Positions 35,184-44,561 of a DNA stretch of 64,000 nt are shown piece by piece (the stretch's first letter is position 1; the number at the start of each line of letters is the position of its first letter). The stretch is from the NCBI GenBank assembly GCA_965652395.1, contig CBFGUW010000004.1:1-64000 (forward strand). Direction: 5' to 3'. This DNA is from Saccharospirillum sp965652395 (lineage in GTDB: Bacteria; Pseudomonadota; Gammaproteobacteria; Pseudomonadales; Natronospirillaceae). The notes beneath the pieces are model-generated. The model was not told the origin of the DNA and did no database searches. It saw nothing but the letters and a program-made list of their open reading frames with translations. A program made the translations under genes and the position numbers.

Positions 35184-37205
35184 CTATCCTATGCTCTTCA
35201 ATAACTCCTTAGCTTCCATCATTTCATCCCGCAAGGCAGCCGCTTTTTCAAATGCCATGTCCTTAGCCGCACGGTGCATCTCATCTTCCAGTTTCACGAT
35301 GGCTTTTGACAGTTCGGCAGGCGTCATATTGGCGTAATTCTTTTCTTCGGCTTCGATGCGCTCCACACGTTGACGGCGGCTCGCCATCTTACCTTTTCGA
35401 CCGGGCGCCACAGCACCTTCCAGAATATCCTGCACGTCTTTTTGCAACGCTGTGGGGGTAATGCCGTGTTCTTTATTAAAAGCGACCTGTTTCTCTCGGC
35501 GGCGGTTGGTTTCGTCGATGGCGCGTTGCATAGAGCCGGTGATGCGGTCGCCGTAAAGTATCGCCGTGCCATTCAGGTTCCGGGCGGCGCGGCCTATGGT
35601 CTGAATCAAGGAACGGTCACTGCGCAGGAAGCCTTCCTTGTCGGCATCCAGAATCGCCACCAGCGAAACCTCAGGCATGTCCAGCCCTTCCCGCAGGAGG
35701 TTGATCCCGACCAATACGTCGAATTCACCCAGGCGAAGATCCCGGATGATCTCGACACGCTCGACTGTGTCGATATCCGAGTGCAAATAGCGAACCTTGA
35801 TGCCGTTTTCCGCCAGGTAATCGGTCAGGTCTTCGGCCATGCGCTTGGTCAGCGTGGTCACCAGTACCCGTTCGTTCGCTTTGATTCGCAGCTGAATTTC
35901 GTGCAGCAGATCATCCACCTGAGTGGATGCGGGTCGCACTTCAACCTGAGGATCCACCAGGCCCGTCGGGCGCACCACTTGCTCGACCACCTGTTGAGCA
36001 TGCTCTTCTTCGTATGAGCCAGGTGTCGCGGATACAAAAATAGCCTGCGGCGCCAGCCTTTCCCATTCCTCGAATCGCAAAGGCCGGTTATCCAACGCTG
36101 AGGGCAGCCGGAAACCATATTCCACCAATGTTTCCTTTCTCGACCGGTCGCCTTTGTACATGGCACCCAGCTGAGGTATGGAAACATGAGATTCGTCGAT
36201 GAACATCAAAGCATCGGCTGGCAGGTATTCGTAGAGTGTCGGTGGCGGCTCCCCGGCGCCACGACCGGAGAGGTAACGGGAGTAGTTTTCGATGCCATTG
36301 CAGTATCCCAACTCGCGCATCATTTCGAGATCGTACTTGGTACGCTGCTCCAAGCGTTGGGCTTCAACAAGACGGTTGTCAGCTTCCAGTATTTTAAGCC
36401 GGTCTTTCATTTCCAGCTCGATCTGTTCAACGGCGTTTAAAATGGTTTCCCTGGGGGTTACGTAGTGGGTTTTGGGGTAAATCGTATAACGTGTCAGTTT
36501 TTGCAGTATTTCCCCGGTCAGCGGGTCGAACAGGCTGAGACCTTCGATTTCTTCATCGAACAGTTCAATGCGCACGGCTTCAAGTTCGGATTCCGCAGGA
36601 AATACATCGATGATGTCACCGCGCACCCGATAGGTACCGCGGGCGAAATCGACATCGTTGCGTTTGTACTGCAATTCCGCCAGGCGTCGAAGAATTAGAC
36701 GCTGGTCGACCTGATCCCCTTTCTTCAAATGAAGAATCATCTTCAGATAGGATTCGGGAGACCCCAGGCCGTAAATCGCCGATACCGTGGCGACGATCAG
36801 GGTGTCACGACGTTCCAGCAAAGCCTTGGTAGCGGAAAGCCGCATCTGCTCGATATGCTCATTGACCGAGGCATCCTTGTCGATAAAGGTGTCGGATGAA
36901 GGCACATAAGCTTCCGGCTGGTAGTAATCGTAATAGGAAACGAAATACTCGACCGCGTTGTCGGGAAAGAATTCCCGAAACTCGGAATAGAGTTGCGCAG
37001 CGAGGGTTTTATTGTGAGCCATGACGATGGTGGGCCGCTGCACGGCCTCCACCACCTTGGCCATGGTGTAAGTCTTGCCCGACCCTGTCACCCCCAGCAG
37101 TGTCTGGGCGGTCAAACCGGCCTCGAGGCCGGTAACCAGTTGACCTATGGCTTTGGGCTGGTCGCCGGCCGGTTCGTATTTGGATTTAACCTTGAATGTT
37201 TTCAT
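35184..37205 (-). CDS. uvrB: Excinuclease ABC subunit B
   Basis: 673 residues, normal for UvrB. Walker A GVTGSGKT near residue 38, the beta-hairpin region (YYDYYQPEAYVPSSDTFIDKDASVN), helicase motifs through RSLIQTIGRAARN, and the C-terminal UVR motif (KLEDEMHRAAKDMAFEKAAALRDEM) are all present. It acts with UvrA and UvrC in nucleotide excision repair. The ATG at 37205 has TGGAG upstream; the frame runs further upstream without support. It lies 38 nt after the aminotransferase gene, the order seen in pseudomonads. I found no SOS box directly upstream of either gene. Confidence 0.97.
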   Translation of the reverse strand: MKTFKVKSKYEPAGDQPKAIGQLVTGLEAGLTAQTLLGVTGSGKTYTMAKVVEAVQRPTIVMAHNKTLAAQLYSEFREFFPDNAVEYFVSYYDYYQPEAYVPSSDTFIDKDASVNEHIEQMRLSATKALLERRDTLIVATVSAIYGLGSPESYLKMILHLKKGDQVDQRLILRRLAELQYKRNDVDFARGTYRVRGDIIDVFPAESELEAVRIELFDEEIEGLSLFDPLTGEILQKLTRYTIYPKTHYVTPRETILNAVEQIELEMKDRLKILEADNRLVEAQRLEQRTKYDLEMMRELGYCNGIENYSRYLSGRGAGEPPPTLYEYLPADALMFIDESHVSIPQLGAMYKGDRSRKETLVEYGFRLPSALDNRPLRFEEWERLAPQAIFVSATPGSYEEEHAQQVVEQVVRPTGLVDPQVEVRPASTQVDDLLHEIQLRIKANERVLVTTLTKRMAEDLTDYLAENGIKVRYLHSDIDTVERVEIIRDLRLGEFDVLVGINLLREGLDMPEVSLVAILDADKEGFLRSDRSLIQTIGRAARNLNGTAILYGDRITGSMQRAIDETNRRREKQVAFNKEHGITPTALQKDVQDILEGAVAPGRKGKMASRRQRVERIEAEEKNYANMTPAELSKAIVKLEDEMHRAAKDMAFEKAAALRDEMMEAKELLKSIG

Positions 37206-37243
37206 CGGCTCCAGGGGTCGGGCTGTGGTTGGCTCTTTCGGGT

Positions 37244-38434
37244 TTAGATTACAGCGGTGATGGCGTCGCACACCTTATCGATATTGCGATTCGACATGCC
37301 CGCAATGTTGATCCGTCCACTGCCCACCATATAGATGCCGTAGTCTTCCTTGAGTTTCTTGACCTGATCGGGAGTGAGGCCGGTAAAGGAAAACATGCCG
37401 TTCTGACGCTTGATGAAGCTGAAATCCCGCTTGGCGCCCCGCTCGCTCAGCTTTTGAACCATCTGGTCACGCAGCTGTTGAATGTGGTTGCGCATGTCGG
37501 CCACTTCCGTGATCCAGGCTTTCATCAATTCATCATCGGTCAGAACCGTTGCCACGATCTTGGCGCCGTGAGCCGGTGGGTTCGAATAGTTGCCGCGAAT
37601 GATAGTTTTCACCTGGCTGAACGCGCTGTCGGCCGTGTGGCGGTCACTGGCGACCAGGGTCATGGCACCCACCCGCTCGTTATAGAGACCGAAATTTTTG
37701 GAGAAGGAGTTGGCCACCAGCAATTCGGGAACCTGTTCGGCGAAAGCCCGCAGACCGGCGGCATCTTCATCCATACCACGGGCGAAACCCTGGTAGGCAA
37801 AGTCGAACAACACCACGAAACCGCGACGCTTGGCCAGTTCGGCCAATTGCTGCCACTGTTCCAGCGTCGGGTCGATGCCTGTCGGGTTATGGCAGCAACC
37901 ATGCAGCAACACGGCTTCTGAGGAAGGGACCTGCTCCAGATGAGCAACCATGCCGTCGAAGTCGAGGCCCATGGTTTCCGGGTCGTAATAGCGGTAAGCC
38001 GTCACGTCCAATCCGGCGCTCTTGAAGATGTTGCCGTGGTTGGCCCAGGTCGGGTCGCTGACGTGGATACGCTCTACGCCCAGCTCACGCTTCATGAAAT
38101 CCGCAGCGATGCGCAACGCTCCGGTGCCACCCGGGGTTTGGGCGGTACGGGCACGACTGTTATTGATAACTTCGCTGTTCGCACCGAACAGAAGCCGCTG
38201 CACCTGGGCGTCGTACTGCGGATCGCCGGAAATCGAGAGGTAGCTTTTTGTGACCTCGCCTTCCAGAAGCCGACGCTCGGCTTCCTTCACCGTCGCCAGA
38301 ATGGGAGTGACTCCCTCATCATTCATGAAGACACCGACACCCAGGTTGACCTTTTCGGTACGTGGGTCTGAGGCAAAAGCTTCGTTTAAGCCAAGAATCG
38401 GATCGGCCGGGGCGGCGGTGACACGTTCAAACAT
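37244..38434 (-). CDS. Aspartate/aromatic amino acid aminotransferase (class I, AspC/TyrB type)
   Basis: 396 residues. PLP lysine Lys246 lies in NSFSKNFGLYNERVG, and the substrate-binding and cofactor motifs HGCCHNPTGIDPT and DFAYQGFARG match AspC/TyrB. It interconverts aspartate or aromatic amino acids with 2-oxoglutarate. Start ATG at 38434. It lies immediately upstream of uvrB on the same strand. Choice between AspC and TyrB specificity cannot be made from sequence alone. Confidence 0.93.
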   Translation of the reverse strand: MFERVTAAPADPILGLNEAFASDPRTEKVNLGVGVFMNDEGVTPILATVKEAERRLLEGEVTKSYLSISGDPQYDAQVQRLLFGANSEVINNSRARTAQTPGGTGALRIAADFMKRELGVERIHVSDPTWANHGNIFKSAGLDVTAYRYYDPETMGLDFDGMVAHLEQVPSSEAVLLHGCCHNPTGIDPTLEQWQQLAELAKRRGFVVLFDFAYQGFARGMDEDAAGLRAFAEQVPELLVANSFSKNFGLYNERVGAMTLVASDRHTADSAFSQVKTIIRGNYSNPPAHGAKIVATVLTDDELMKAWITEVADMRNHIQQLRDQMVQKLSERGAKRDFSFIKRQNGMFSFTGLTPDQVKKLKEDYGIYMVGSGRINIAGMSNRNIDKVCDAITAVI

Positions 38435-38600
38435 GACAGTGGTCTTCCTTCTCGATGATTGCGCGAATGAGATGAGAGTGCTTGCAACTGGCGAGCCGGT
38501 CAAGAACAGCCCGTACCAGGGCGGTCACAGAGTATAGCTCGCGGACCGGCCGACGGCTATCGGCGCGGTGGTATACAAAATGGATGAAGCAGGGCAATAC

Positions 38601-39416
38601 CTACTCCAACAGGCTAAAGTGCTGCACCTGTTGTGTAATTGGGCATTCGAAGCGCATTTCAACCGCGCGCAGTTTCATGCCTTCATTGCTTTTATTGCCC
38701 TTGCCGTAACGGGGGTCGCCTATCACGGGGTGATCAATGCTTTCCATGTGTCGGCGAATCTGGTGCTTGCGACCGGACTCGATCCAGACATCGAGCGTGG
38801 ACCGGTTGGGGTGAGGGTCGTATTTCAGCTTTTTATAGCGCGTACGGGCCTCCTGGCCTTCGATGGGCGTGTTAATCACGCCTTCCTCCGGCGTATCCCC
38901 CAGGACTTCCACTCGATAACGCTTGGTGATGCGGTCTCCTGCGGCAAACAGCTCAGACAGAGCCGCAGCGGCTTTACGACTGTGAGCCACCATCATCAAG
39001 CCAGAAGCTTCCCGGTCGAGCCGGTGGACGAGGAACACATCGCGCCGGGGCTTGAAGAAAAGCTCAACCATACGAGGCAGCGAACAGTGGTCCCCCCAGT
39101 CCGTACCCTGGCTGAGCAGACCGGCGGGTTTATCCCAGACACTGTAGTGAGTCAGGTCGGCGACCAGACGAGGCAACGGAGGCTTGATGGACAACAATGC
39201 TTCGTCGTAGAAAATCTCCAGCCGATCGCCCACTTTCAAATCGCTCATAGCGCGTCTTATGCGTCGACGTTTACCCTTCTCGTCGACATGCCAGACGGCC
39301 CCCTTGTTCATCATGTCCTTCAGTTTGGACTTGGACAACTCAATGTTGTCGACCAGAAAGTCGATGGCGATCTGGCGGTCGCCCGCCTCCACTTCCAGCA
39401 CTACGTCAATTTGCAT
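38601..39416 (-). CDS. RluA-family RNA pseudouridine synthase
   Basis: 271 residues. An S4-like N-terminal segment (~8-75: DFLVDNIELSKSKLKDMMNKGAV) precedes the synthase domain with the catalytic motif HRLDREASGL (Asp near residue 139) and the later GRKHQIRRHM RNA-binding segment. It modifies uridines in rRNA or tRNA; the target site cannot be inferred. I use ATG 39416; a TTG at 39434 is an alternative with no better ribosome site. The TIGR03545 gene lies just upstream. Confidence 0.88.
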   Translation of the reverse strand: MQIDVVLEVEAGDRQIAIDFLVDNIELSKSKLKDMMNKGAVWHVDEKGKRRRIRRAMSDLKVGDRLEIFYDEALLSIKPPLPRLVADLTHYSVWDKPAGLLSQGTDWGDHCSLPRMVELFFKPRRDVFLVHRLDREASGLMMVAHSRKAAAALSELFAAGDRITKRYRVEVLGDTPEEGVINTPIEGQEARTRYKKLKYDPHPNRSTLDVWIESGRKHQIRRHMESIDHPVIGDPRYGKGNKSNEGMKLRAVEMRFECPITQQVQHFSLLE

Positions 39417-39448
39417 AGGGTGCTTATGTCCCAATGGTTGATGGAGCG

Positions 39449-41308
39449 TTAAAAACCAGGGAGGTCGATTCCTTCCAGAGCTTCCTCGGCTTTGTCACGC
39501 ACGTTATCTTCAGCTTTCTTGCGCTGCTCTTCCAACTGGCGGTTCAGGCGCTGACCCTGGGCTTCGACGTCCGCTTTCAACGCCTCGAATCGGGCGACGA
39601 CCTCCTGCTGGAAGGCTTCGGCGCGTTGTTCCACTTCATTGCGGCGTGCTTCAACCTTGGTCAGCTCGGCTTCGAGCGGCGCCTTCAGGCGGTCCACCTC
39701 GGTATCGAGCTGACGGCGGGCTTCGGCCAGCCAACGGTCGTATTCCTGGCGAAGTACGGCGGCCAGGGCATCATTCAGGCGATTGTCCAAGTCCGAAGTG
39801 ACTTCCAGTCCGGGGTTGTCGACGGTGCCGCTTAATCGAATTCCCAGCTCAAAATCCTGGATGTCCGCCAGAGCACGCTGCAACAGTTCCACGGTCCGGC
39901 CCGAACCCTGGGTCAGGAACTCCGTCCCGGCGAAGGTTAATGTGACATCTCCACTGAGCTCACCGCCTTCGATCAGGACATCGCCGCCGATATCCACCTG
40001 GCCGGGCTGCCAGTCAAGCTCGGTACCGGCAATGGAAACCTGTCGTCCTTCCCAACCCAGGTCGCGACCGGCTATTTCAAAACGATCCCTGGGTTCTTCT
40101 CCTCGCCGGTCGAGCGTACCAGCCACCCGCATGGCGGTGTTTTCGCCCTCGCCCCGGGTTAATTCAAGAGTCACCGGCTGGTTGGTCAGACGTTGTTGAC
40201 CGGTGACATCGGCCACTTTCAATCGCCAGGGCCAATCATTGGCTTTGAAGCCAATCAAGCCCTGTCTCAGCAGGAAATCCGGAGCGGGGTTCGGGTGGGG
40301 AAAACGTACGAAACGACCATCGAGCCGTTCCGGGCCAGCTTCCTCTTCAGACTTAGAGGGCGCCAAACGGCGCAACCAGGGGGATGCCTGTTCATAGTAA
40401 CTTTGCAGCTGCTCGATACGGTCAAAAATCGCATCACCCAACAACAACCGACCGGCTTTGATGGCCGAAGCGCGATTCAACGGATAAGCCTCTCGTAACG
40501 CGGCCCAATCTTTTGCGGGAGCCGCCACCACCTGCCGGATGGAGTCGCGACCGGTCTGAACGGCGTTGTTCGCCGCCTGCCGGGCCTCTGCAATGCTGCG
40601 CTGATCGGCCGTGATCTCTTGTTGCAAGGCATTCAAGTCCGACCGGAGCTTATTCAGGGCGTCAATGGAGTCCACTTTTCGATTCTTCAGGGAATCAATA
40701 CGCTGATCGTAATCATCCAAAGATGCCTGGTCAGGCAATTGGTTGACGGCGTTTTGCGTTCTCTCAAGCGCACCGGCCAGTTCGGTCTCGGAATCCGAAA
40801 CGGCTTCTCGGGTTTGGCTCAATGCTTCCTTGGCGGCGGTTTCCGCGTCCGGCAGTTCGGTCTTTATGCTCTCTACCCGGTCTGAAACCCCTTCTCTGGC
40901 CCGTTCCGCGAGACCTGGACCGGTGGTTTCCGAGGCTTCCTTGGGAAGCACTCTTCCGGGGTGCGAACGCTCGGTGTCGGTTTGCACGCCATCGACCACC
41001 AAATCGTTGATATTGACCCGCCCCAGAAACAGCTGAGCGAGATTCACGTCCAACCGTGCCTGCTCAATTTCGAAGAGGTTACGCTCCGGCTGCTTGATGT
41101 TGGTTATTTGAACATCCTGAATGGTGAAACCGAGTGGGCTCAGGGTCAGGTCCATGTCGCCGACATTCACCTCAGCCCCGTTGACCCGAGTGCCACCGGC
41201 TTCGAGACCGGCTTTGGCCCAGTTGTCCAGAAAGAAAAAACCGATGACCAGCAGTATGGCCAGCAAGACGACAAAACCGATCAAACCCACCCAACGAAAT
41301 GCTTTCAT
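39449..41308 (-). CDS. TIGR03545-family AsmA-like membrane-anchored protein
   Basis: 619 residues. One N-terminal TM helix (~6-28) is followed by an AsmA-like periplasmic domain (GAEVNVGDMDLTLSPLGFTIQDVQITN) and a long coiled-coil region (~190-260). The C-terminus is a second, highly charged coiled coil (~500-610). It matches the TIGR03545 family, always found with TIGR03546, as here. Likely an envelope-spanning structural or lipid-transport-related protein; the function is not established. It lies 12 nt after the TIGR03546 gene. Confidence 0.85.
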   Translation of the reverse strand: MKAFRWVGLIGFVVLLAILLVIGFFFLDNWAKAGLEAGGTRVNGAEVNVGDMDLTLSPLGFTIQDVQITNIKQPERNLFEIEQARLDVNLAQLFLGRVNINDLVVDGVQTDTERSHPGRVLPKEASETTGPGLAERAREGVSDRVESIKTELPDAETAAKEALSQTREAVSDSETELAGALERTQNAVNQLPDQASLDDYDQRIDSLKNRKVDSIDALNKLRSDLNALQQEITADQRSIAEARQAANNAVQTGRDSIRQVVAAPAKDWAALREAYPLNRASAIKAGRLLLGDAIFDRIEQLQSYYEQASPWLRRLAPSKSEEEAGPERLDGRFVRFPHPNPAPDFLLRQGLIGFKANDWPWRLKVADVTGQQRLTNQPVTLELTRGEGENTAMRVAGTLDRRGEEPRDRFEIAGRDLGWEGRQVSIAGTELDWQPGQVDIGGDVLIEGGELSGDVTLTFAGTEFLTQGSGRTVELLQRALADIQDFELGIRLSGTVDNPGLEVTSDLDNRLNDALAAVLRQEYDRWLAEARRQLDTEVDRLKAPLEAELTKVEARRNEVEQRAEAFQQEVVARFEALKADVEAQGQRLNRQLEEQRKKAEDNVRDKAEEALEGIDLPGF

Positions 41309-41320
41309 ATCCCTGCGTCC

Positions 41321-41824
41321 TTAATTCAGTTTCGAGTAGAGTTCGTAAACCCGTGTGGCTTTAAGCGCCTGCACCACTTTCAGCCGGTTCATCATCGGCA
41401 TCCACTTGGCCCGATATTTCACCACGCTGAACCGCAGCGCCACAACGACAGGAAAGAACAACAGGAGCGAAACCGCCAGACTGCCGAGGGTGATGGTATG
41501 GTTGAAATGAGTCACCTGCCACCAGTCGTTTTGGTAGAGAGAGGTCCAGAACTCCTGCCAACCGGGATGAGTGAGCCAGGCATTGCCGAGCTGGTCGAAC
41601 CAGGGGTCCAGCAGGTAGGCGAAGCCGGAAAAAATGGCCCAGAAAACAAAGAAGGTGGAAATGTGGGTGCGCAGGATGAAAACCAGCAACAGGACGATCA
41701 GGTTATGAACGGACCAGAGCGGTGTCAGCCCTATGATTAACGCAAAACCGGCGGCAAACGCCATTTGCCAGGGGCCTGCGTCGGAGTTCAGGGCTTTGAA
41801 GAATTTCAGGAATTGGGTCAGCAT
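41321..41824 (-). CDS. TIGR03546-family integral membrane protein
   Basis: 167 residues with about four hydrophobic segments and the family N-terminus LTQFLKFFKALNSDAGPWQMAFAAGFALIIGLTPLWS. Partner of the TIGR03545 protein encoded 12 nt downstream. Start ATG at 41824. The pair is probably an envelope complex of unknown function. Confidence 0.87.
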   Translation of the reverse strand: MLTQFLKFFKALNSDAGPWQMAFAAGFALIIGLTPLWSVHNLIVLLLVFILRTHISTFFVFWAIFSGFAYLLDPWFDQLGNAWLTHPGWQEFWTSLYQNDWWQVTHFNHTITLGSLAVSLLLFFPVVVALRFSVVKYRAKWMPMMNRLKVVQALKATRVYELYSKLN

Positions 41825-41926
41825 GGTTTCCCTCACGCACTAAAGTCGGTTGTCAGTGTAAGGCCCGGGCGGCACCAAGTCAGCCCGGGCACTGTGATGC
41901 AGTGCTTATATTCGCGTCACAATCGG

Positions 41927-42730
41927 TCACCCTTCCAGGACAATGGGGGTGATCGATTGCCGTTTCTTCAACAGCTTTTCGACGATCCGGCTGGCGGCCA
42001 CCATTCCAAAACTGGCGGTGACCATCATGGAGGCGCCAAAGCCGCTGGCGCAATCCAGCCGGGTACTGCCTTCTCCCTCCGGTTTTGCGGCGCAAATGCT
42101 GCCATCGGCCTGGGGGTAAACCAGTTGTTCGGTGGAATAGACGCATTCGATCCCGAACCGGCGTTTGGGGTTTCGGCTAAAGCCGTGGTCCCGTCTCAGT
42201 TGGTTACGGGTTCGTGCGGCGAGTGGATCTTGCGTGGTTTTGCTTAAATCCGCCACTGTAATTTGCAGGGGATCGACCTGCCCACCTGCGCCACCGGTGG
42301 TTATGATGGGTATTTTATTCCGTTTGCAGTGGTGGATGAGGGCGGCTTTGACTTTTACGCTGTCGATGGCATCCAATACGGCGTTGGGCTTGGGGTCGAG
42401 GTAACGGGTCAGGTTGTCCGGTGTGAGGAAGTCCATGACCGGGGTGACGTCGCAGTCGGGGTTGATGGCCCGAATCCGCTCGGCCATGACTTCGACTTTC
42501 ATACGACCAACGGTCCCCTGCATGGCGTGCAACTGGCGATTGGTGTTGGACACACAGACGTCATCAAGATCAATCAGTGTCAGTTTCCCAACGGCCGTGC
42601 GTGCCAGTGCCTCGGCGGCCCAACTGCCCACGCCGCCAAGCCCAACCACCACCACGTGCCTTGATGCCAGCCAGGCGGTCTCTTCCCGCCCATACAACCG
42701 CTCAGTCCCACCAAAACGTTCCGATACCAT
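41927..42730 (-). CDS. tcdA: tRNA threonylcarbamoyladenosine dehydratase
   Basis: 267 residues, E1-like (ThiF/MoeB) fold: ATP-binding GLGGVGSWAAEALAR near residue 31, D..NRQLHA near 70, and RRFGIECVYSTE in the C-terminal half typical of TcdA/CsdL. It cyclises t6A37 to ct6A37 in tRNAs that read ANN codons. ATG at 42730. Divergent from the PatB-type gene. Confidence 0.93.
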   Translation of the reverse strand: MVSERFGGTERLYGREETAWLASRHVVVVGLGGVGSWAAEALARTAVGKLTLIDLDDVCVSNTNRQLHAMQGTVGRMKVEVMAERIRAINPDCDVTPVMDFLTPDNLTRYLDPKPNAVLDAIDSVKVKAALIHHCKRNKIPIITTGGAGGQVDPLQITVADLSKTTQDPLAARTRNQLRRDHGFSRNPKRRFGIECVYSTEQLVYPQADGSICAAKPEGEGSTRLDCASGFGASMMVTASFGMVAASRIVEKLLKKRQSITPIVLEG

Positions 42731-42874
42731 TTACTGCTTTTTACCTCTGTAGGCTACTTCAGTGGCTTTGTAGATTGGCGCCGAATTATACCAGTACCAA
42801 TGCCCCTGGCGAGCCTTGCGGAATCGGCAGCCTTGGGGCAGCATTCAGCCCACACCAACAGTCCTCAGAGCCCT

Positions 42875-44014
42875 ATGTTTGACGCTATTGATCGTCGCAA
42901 TACCCATGCCATCAAGATTGAACGCTATAAAGATCAGAACGTAATCCCCCTCTGGGTCGCGGATATGGATCTTGCCACCGCTCCGGCGGTGCAGAGTGCC
43001 CTTGAACAACGAATGGCCCACCCGGTACACGGCTATGTGCATCCCTGGCCTGAGCTGAACGATTCGGTCGTTCAATGGTGTCGTCAGGAATATGACTGGG
43101 ATATCGAGCCCGATTGGATTGCCTGGATGCCGGGTGTGGTGCCGAGCTTTAACCTGGCGGTTCAGGCTTTTGCCAGGGGTGGACACGTTGTGGTGCAGGA
43201 GCCGAACTACCCTCCCCTGCGGGCAACGGCGCTAAACCGGGGAGCAATTCCCAAGCGCCTGCCCGTTTATTTCAATGGTGACCGCTGGGTCTGGGATTGG
43301 GACATACTGGAAATTGAACTGGCAGATCCGAGCTGCCAGCTGATGATTCTGTGTAACCCCATGAACCCGAACGGTTCGATTCTGACAGAGCAGGAATTGG
43401 AGCGACTGGGGGCGTTATGCCAACATTATGACGTTACTCTCTGCTCCGACGAAATTCACTGCGACCTCAGGCTGAACCCGCAAGATCACCATGTTCCAGC
43501 AGGGAAAGTGGCGGCTTTGCGGGATAGAAGCCTGACGCTGATGGCCGCCAGCAAAACCTTCAACGTGGCTGGCCTGGGGTGCTCTTTCGCGATTATTCCG
43601 AATGCTGATCTGCGGCTGAAATTTAAGGCAACCGGACACGATCTGGTGCCTCACCCCAATTTTCTGGGCTATTACGCCACCGAGGCGGCGTTTCGGGAGG
43701 GGAAGGACTGGCTGATTGCCCTGCGGCAGCACCTGAAAGCCAACCAAACCCGGGTTGCGGAAGTGATCGAAGCCTTGCCGGGTCTTCACTACCGGCCTCA
43801 AGCGGCTACTTTTCTGGCCTGGGTGGAGACCGATCTGCCCGCAGGTGAGGCGATGCGTCATTTCATCGCGGCTGGCCTGATGCCGAGCGATGGTAAGGAT
43901 TTTGGCGACCCGACAGCGGTACGACTCAATTTTGGTACGGATCGAAGCACTCTGGAGCGGGCGTTGACCCAATTGGAAAGTTACTGGCGCCAGAAGATGC
44001 CGAGCTCATCCTGA
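42875..44014 (+). CDS. PatB/MalY-type PLP-dependent C-S lyase
   Basis: 379 residues of the MalY/PatB aminotransferase-fold subgroup. N-terminal RNTHAIKIERYKD...LWVADMDLATAP and MPGVVPSFNLAVQAF are diagnostic; PLP lysine is Lys227 in AASKTFNVAGLG. Expected reaction: beta-elimination of cystathionine or cysteine to pyruvate, ammonia and a thiol. ATG at 42875 has no strong ribosome site (CAGAG ten bases before). Its last 34 nt overlap the convergent DUF3024 gene. Confidence 0.9.
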   Translation: MFDAIDRRNTHAIKIERYKDQNVIPLWVADMDLATAPAVQSALEQRMAHPVHGYVHPWPELNDSVVQWCRQEYDWDIEPDWIAWMPGVVPSFNLAVQAFARGGHVVVQEPNYPPLRATALNRGAIPKRLPVYFNGDRWVWDWDILEIELADPSCQLMILCNPMNPNGSILTEQELERLGALCQHYDVTLCSDEIHCDLRLNPQDHHVPAGKVAALRDRSLTLMAASKTFNVAGLGCSFAIIPNADLRLKFKATGHDLVPHPNFLGYYATEAAFREGKDWLIALRQHLKANQTRVAEVIEALPGLHYRPQAATFLAWVETDLPAGEAMRHFIAAGLMPSDGKDFGDPTAVRLNFGTDRSTLERALTQLESYWRQKMPSSS

Positions 44015-44328
44015 GCGACGCGGGCCAGCAGCGGCTCCGGCCTCTGCAGCGCTGGGGCATCCGGGTAGGAGACCCAGCGGCCCCGGGTTCCCCGAAAGTA
44101 CAGCCGCCAGCGGTTGTCACGCCAGTTCAATAGTGCGATGGGGAGGCGAACCTGTTCATGCGTCAGGGGGTGAGGCGTGATTTCGTATATCACGATGGCG
44201 GTACGATGCAGGTCACCGTCAAGATGAACTGAACACTCCCGGTTGGTCAGAAAATGATGCAGTGCCTGCTCGGCCTGTTTATACACGAATTCAGGTAATG
44301 CCTTGATAGCCTGAGAAGAGGAACTCAC
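43981..44328 (-). CDS. DUF3024 protein
   Basis: 115 residues starting with GTG at 44328 (AAGGA upstream). The pattern ALPEFVYKQAEQALHHFLTNR...IVIYEIT...PIALLNWRDNRWRLYFRG matches the DUF3024 family of small cytoplasmic proteins. It starts five bases from the divergent DUF3820 gene and overlaps the PatB-type gene tail-to-tail. Longer in-frame extensions lie antisense to the DUF3820 gene and are not supported. Function unknown. Confidence 0.7.
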   Translation of the reverse strand: MSSSSQAIKALPEFVYKQAEQALHHFLTNRECSVHLDGDLHRTAIVIYEITPHPLTHEQVRLPIALLNWRDNRWRLYFRGTRGRWVSYPDAPALQRPEPLLARVAQDELGIFWRQ

Positions 44329-44333
44329 ACAGC

Positions 44334-44561
44334 ATGTCCTTTCAGCAAGAAGATCTGATCGCGCTGGCCAATACGACCATGCCCTTTGGTAAATATAGCG
44401 GACGCCCGCTGATTCGCCTCCCGGAGGAGTATCTACTTTGGTTTCAGACGAAGGGCTGGCCAAGCGGTCGGCTGGGCCAATTGATGGCATTGGCACTGCT
44501 GATCCGTACCGAGGGACTTGAGTCGTTGATTTATCCGTTGATGACGAAGGCGTCGCAATGA
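44334..44561 (+). CDS. DUF3820 protein
   Basis: 75 residues with the diagnostic MPFGKYSGRPLIRLPEEYLLWFQTKGWPSGRLGQL. The family has been called quorum-sensing-regulated in vibrios, but no molecular function is known. Its stop overlaps the start of the metallopeptidase gene (ATGA at 44558), so the two are coupled. It is divergent, almost abutting, from the DUF3024 gene. Confidence 0.85.
   Translation: MSFQQEDLIALANTTMPFGKYSGRPLIRLPEEYLLWFQTKGWPSGRLGQLMALALLIRTEGLESLIYPLMTKASQ

Noticed and set aside
38435..38600. SOS box controlling the aminotransferase-uvrB unit
   Set aside because: No CTGT-N8-ACAG match was seen in this gap or in the 38 nt before uvrB.
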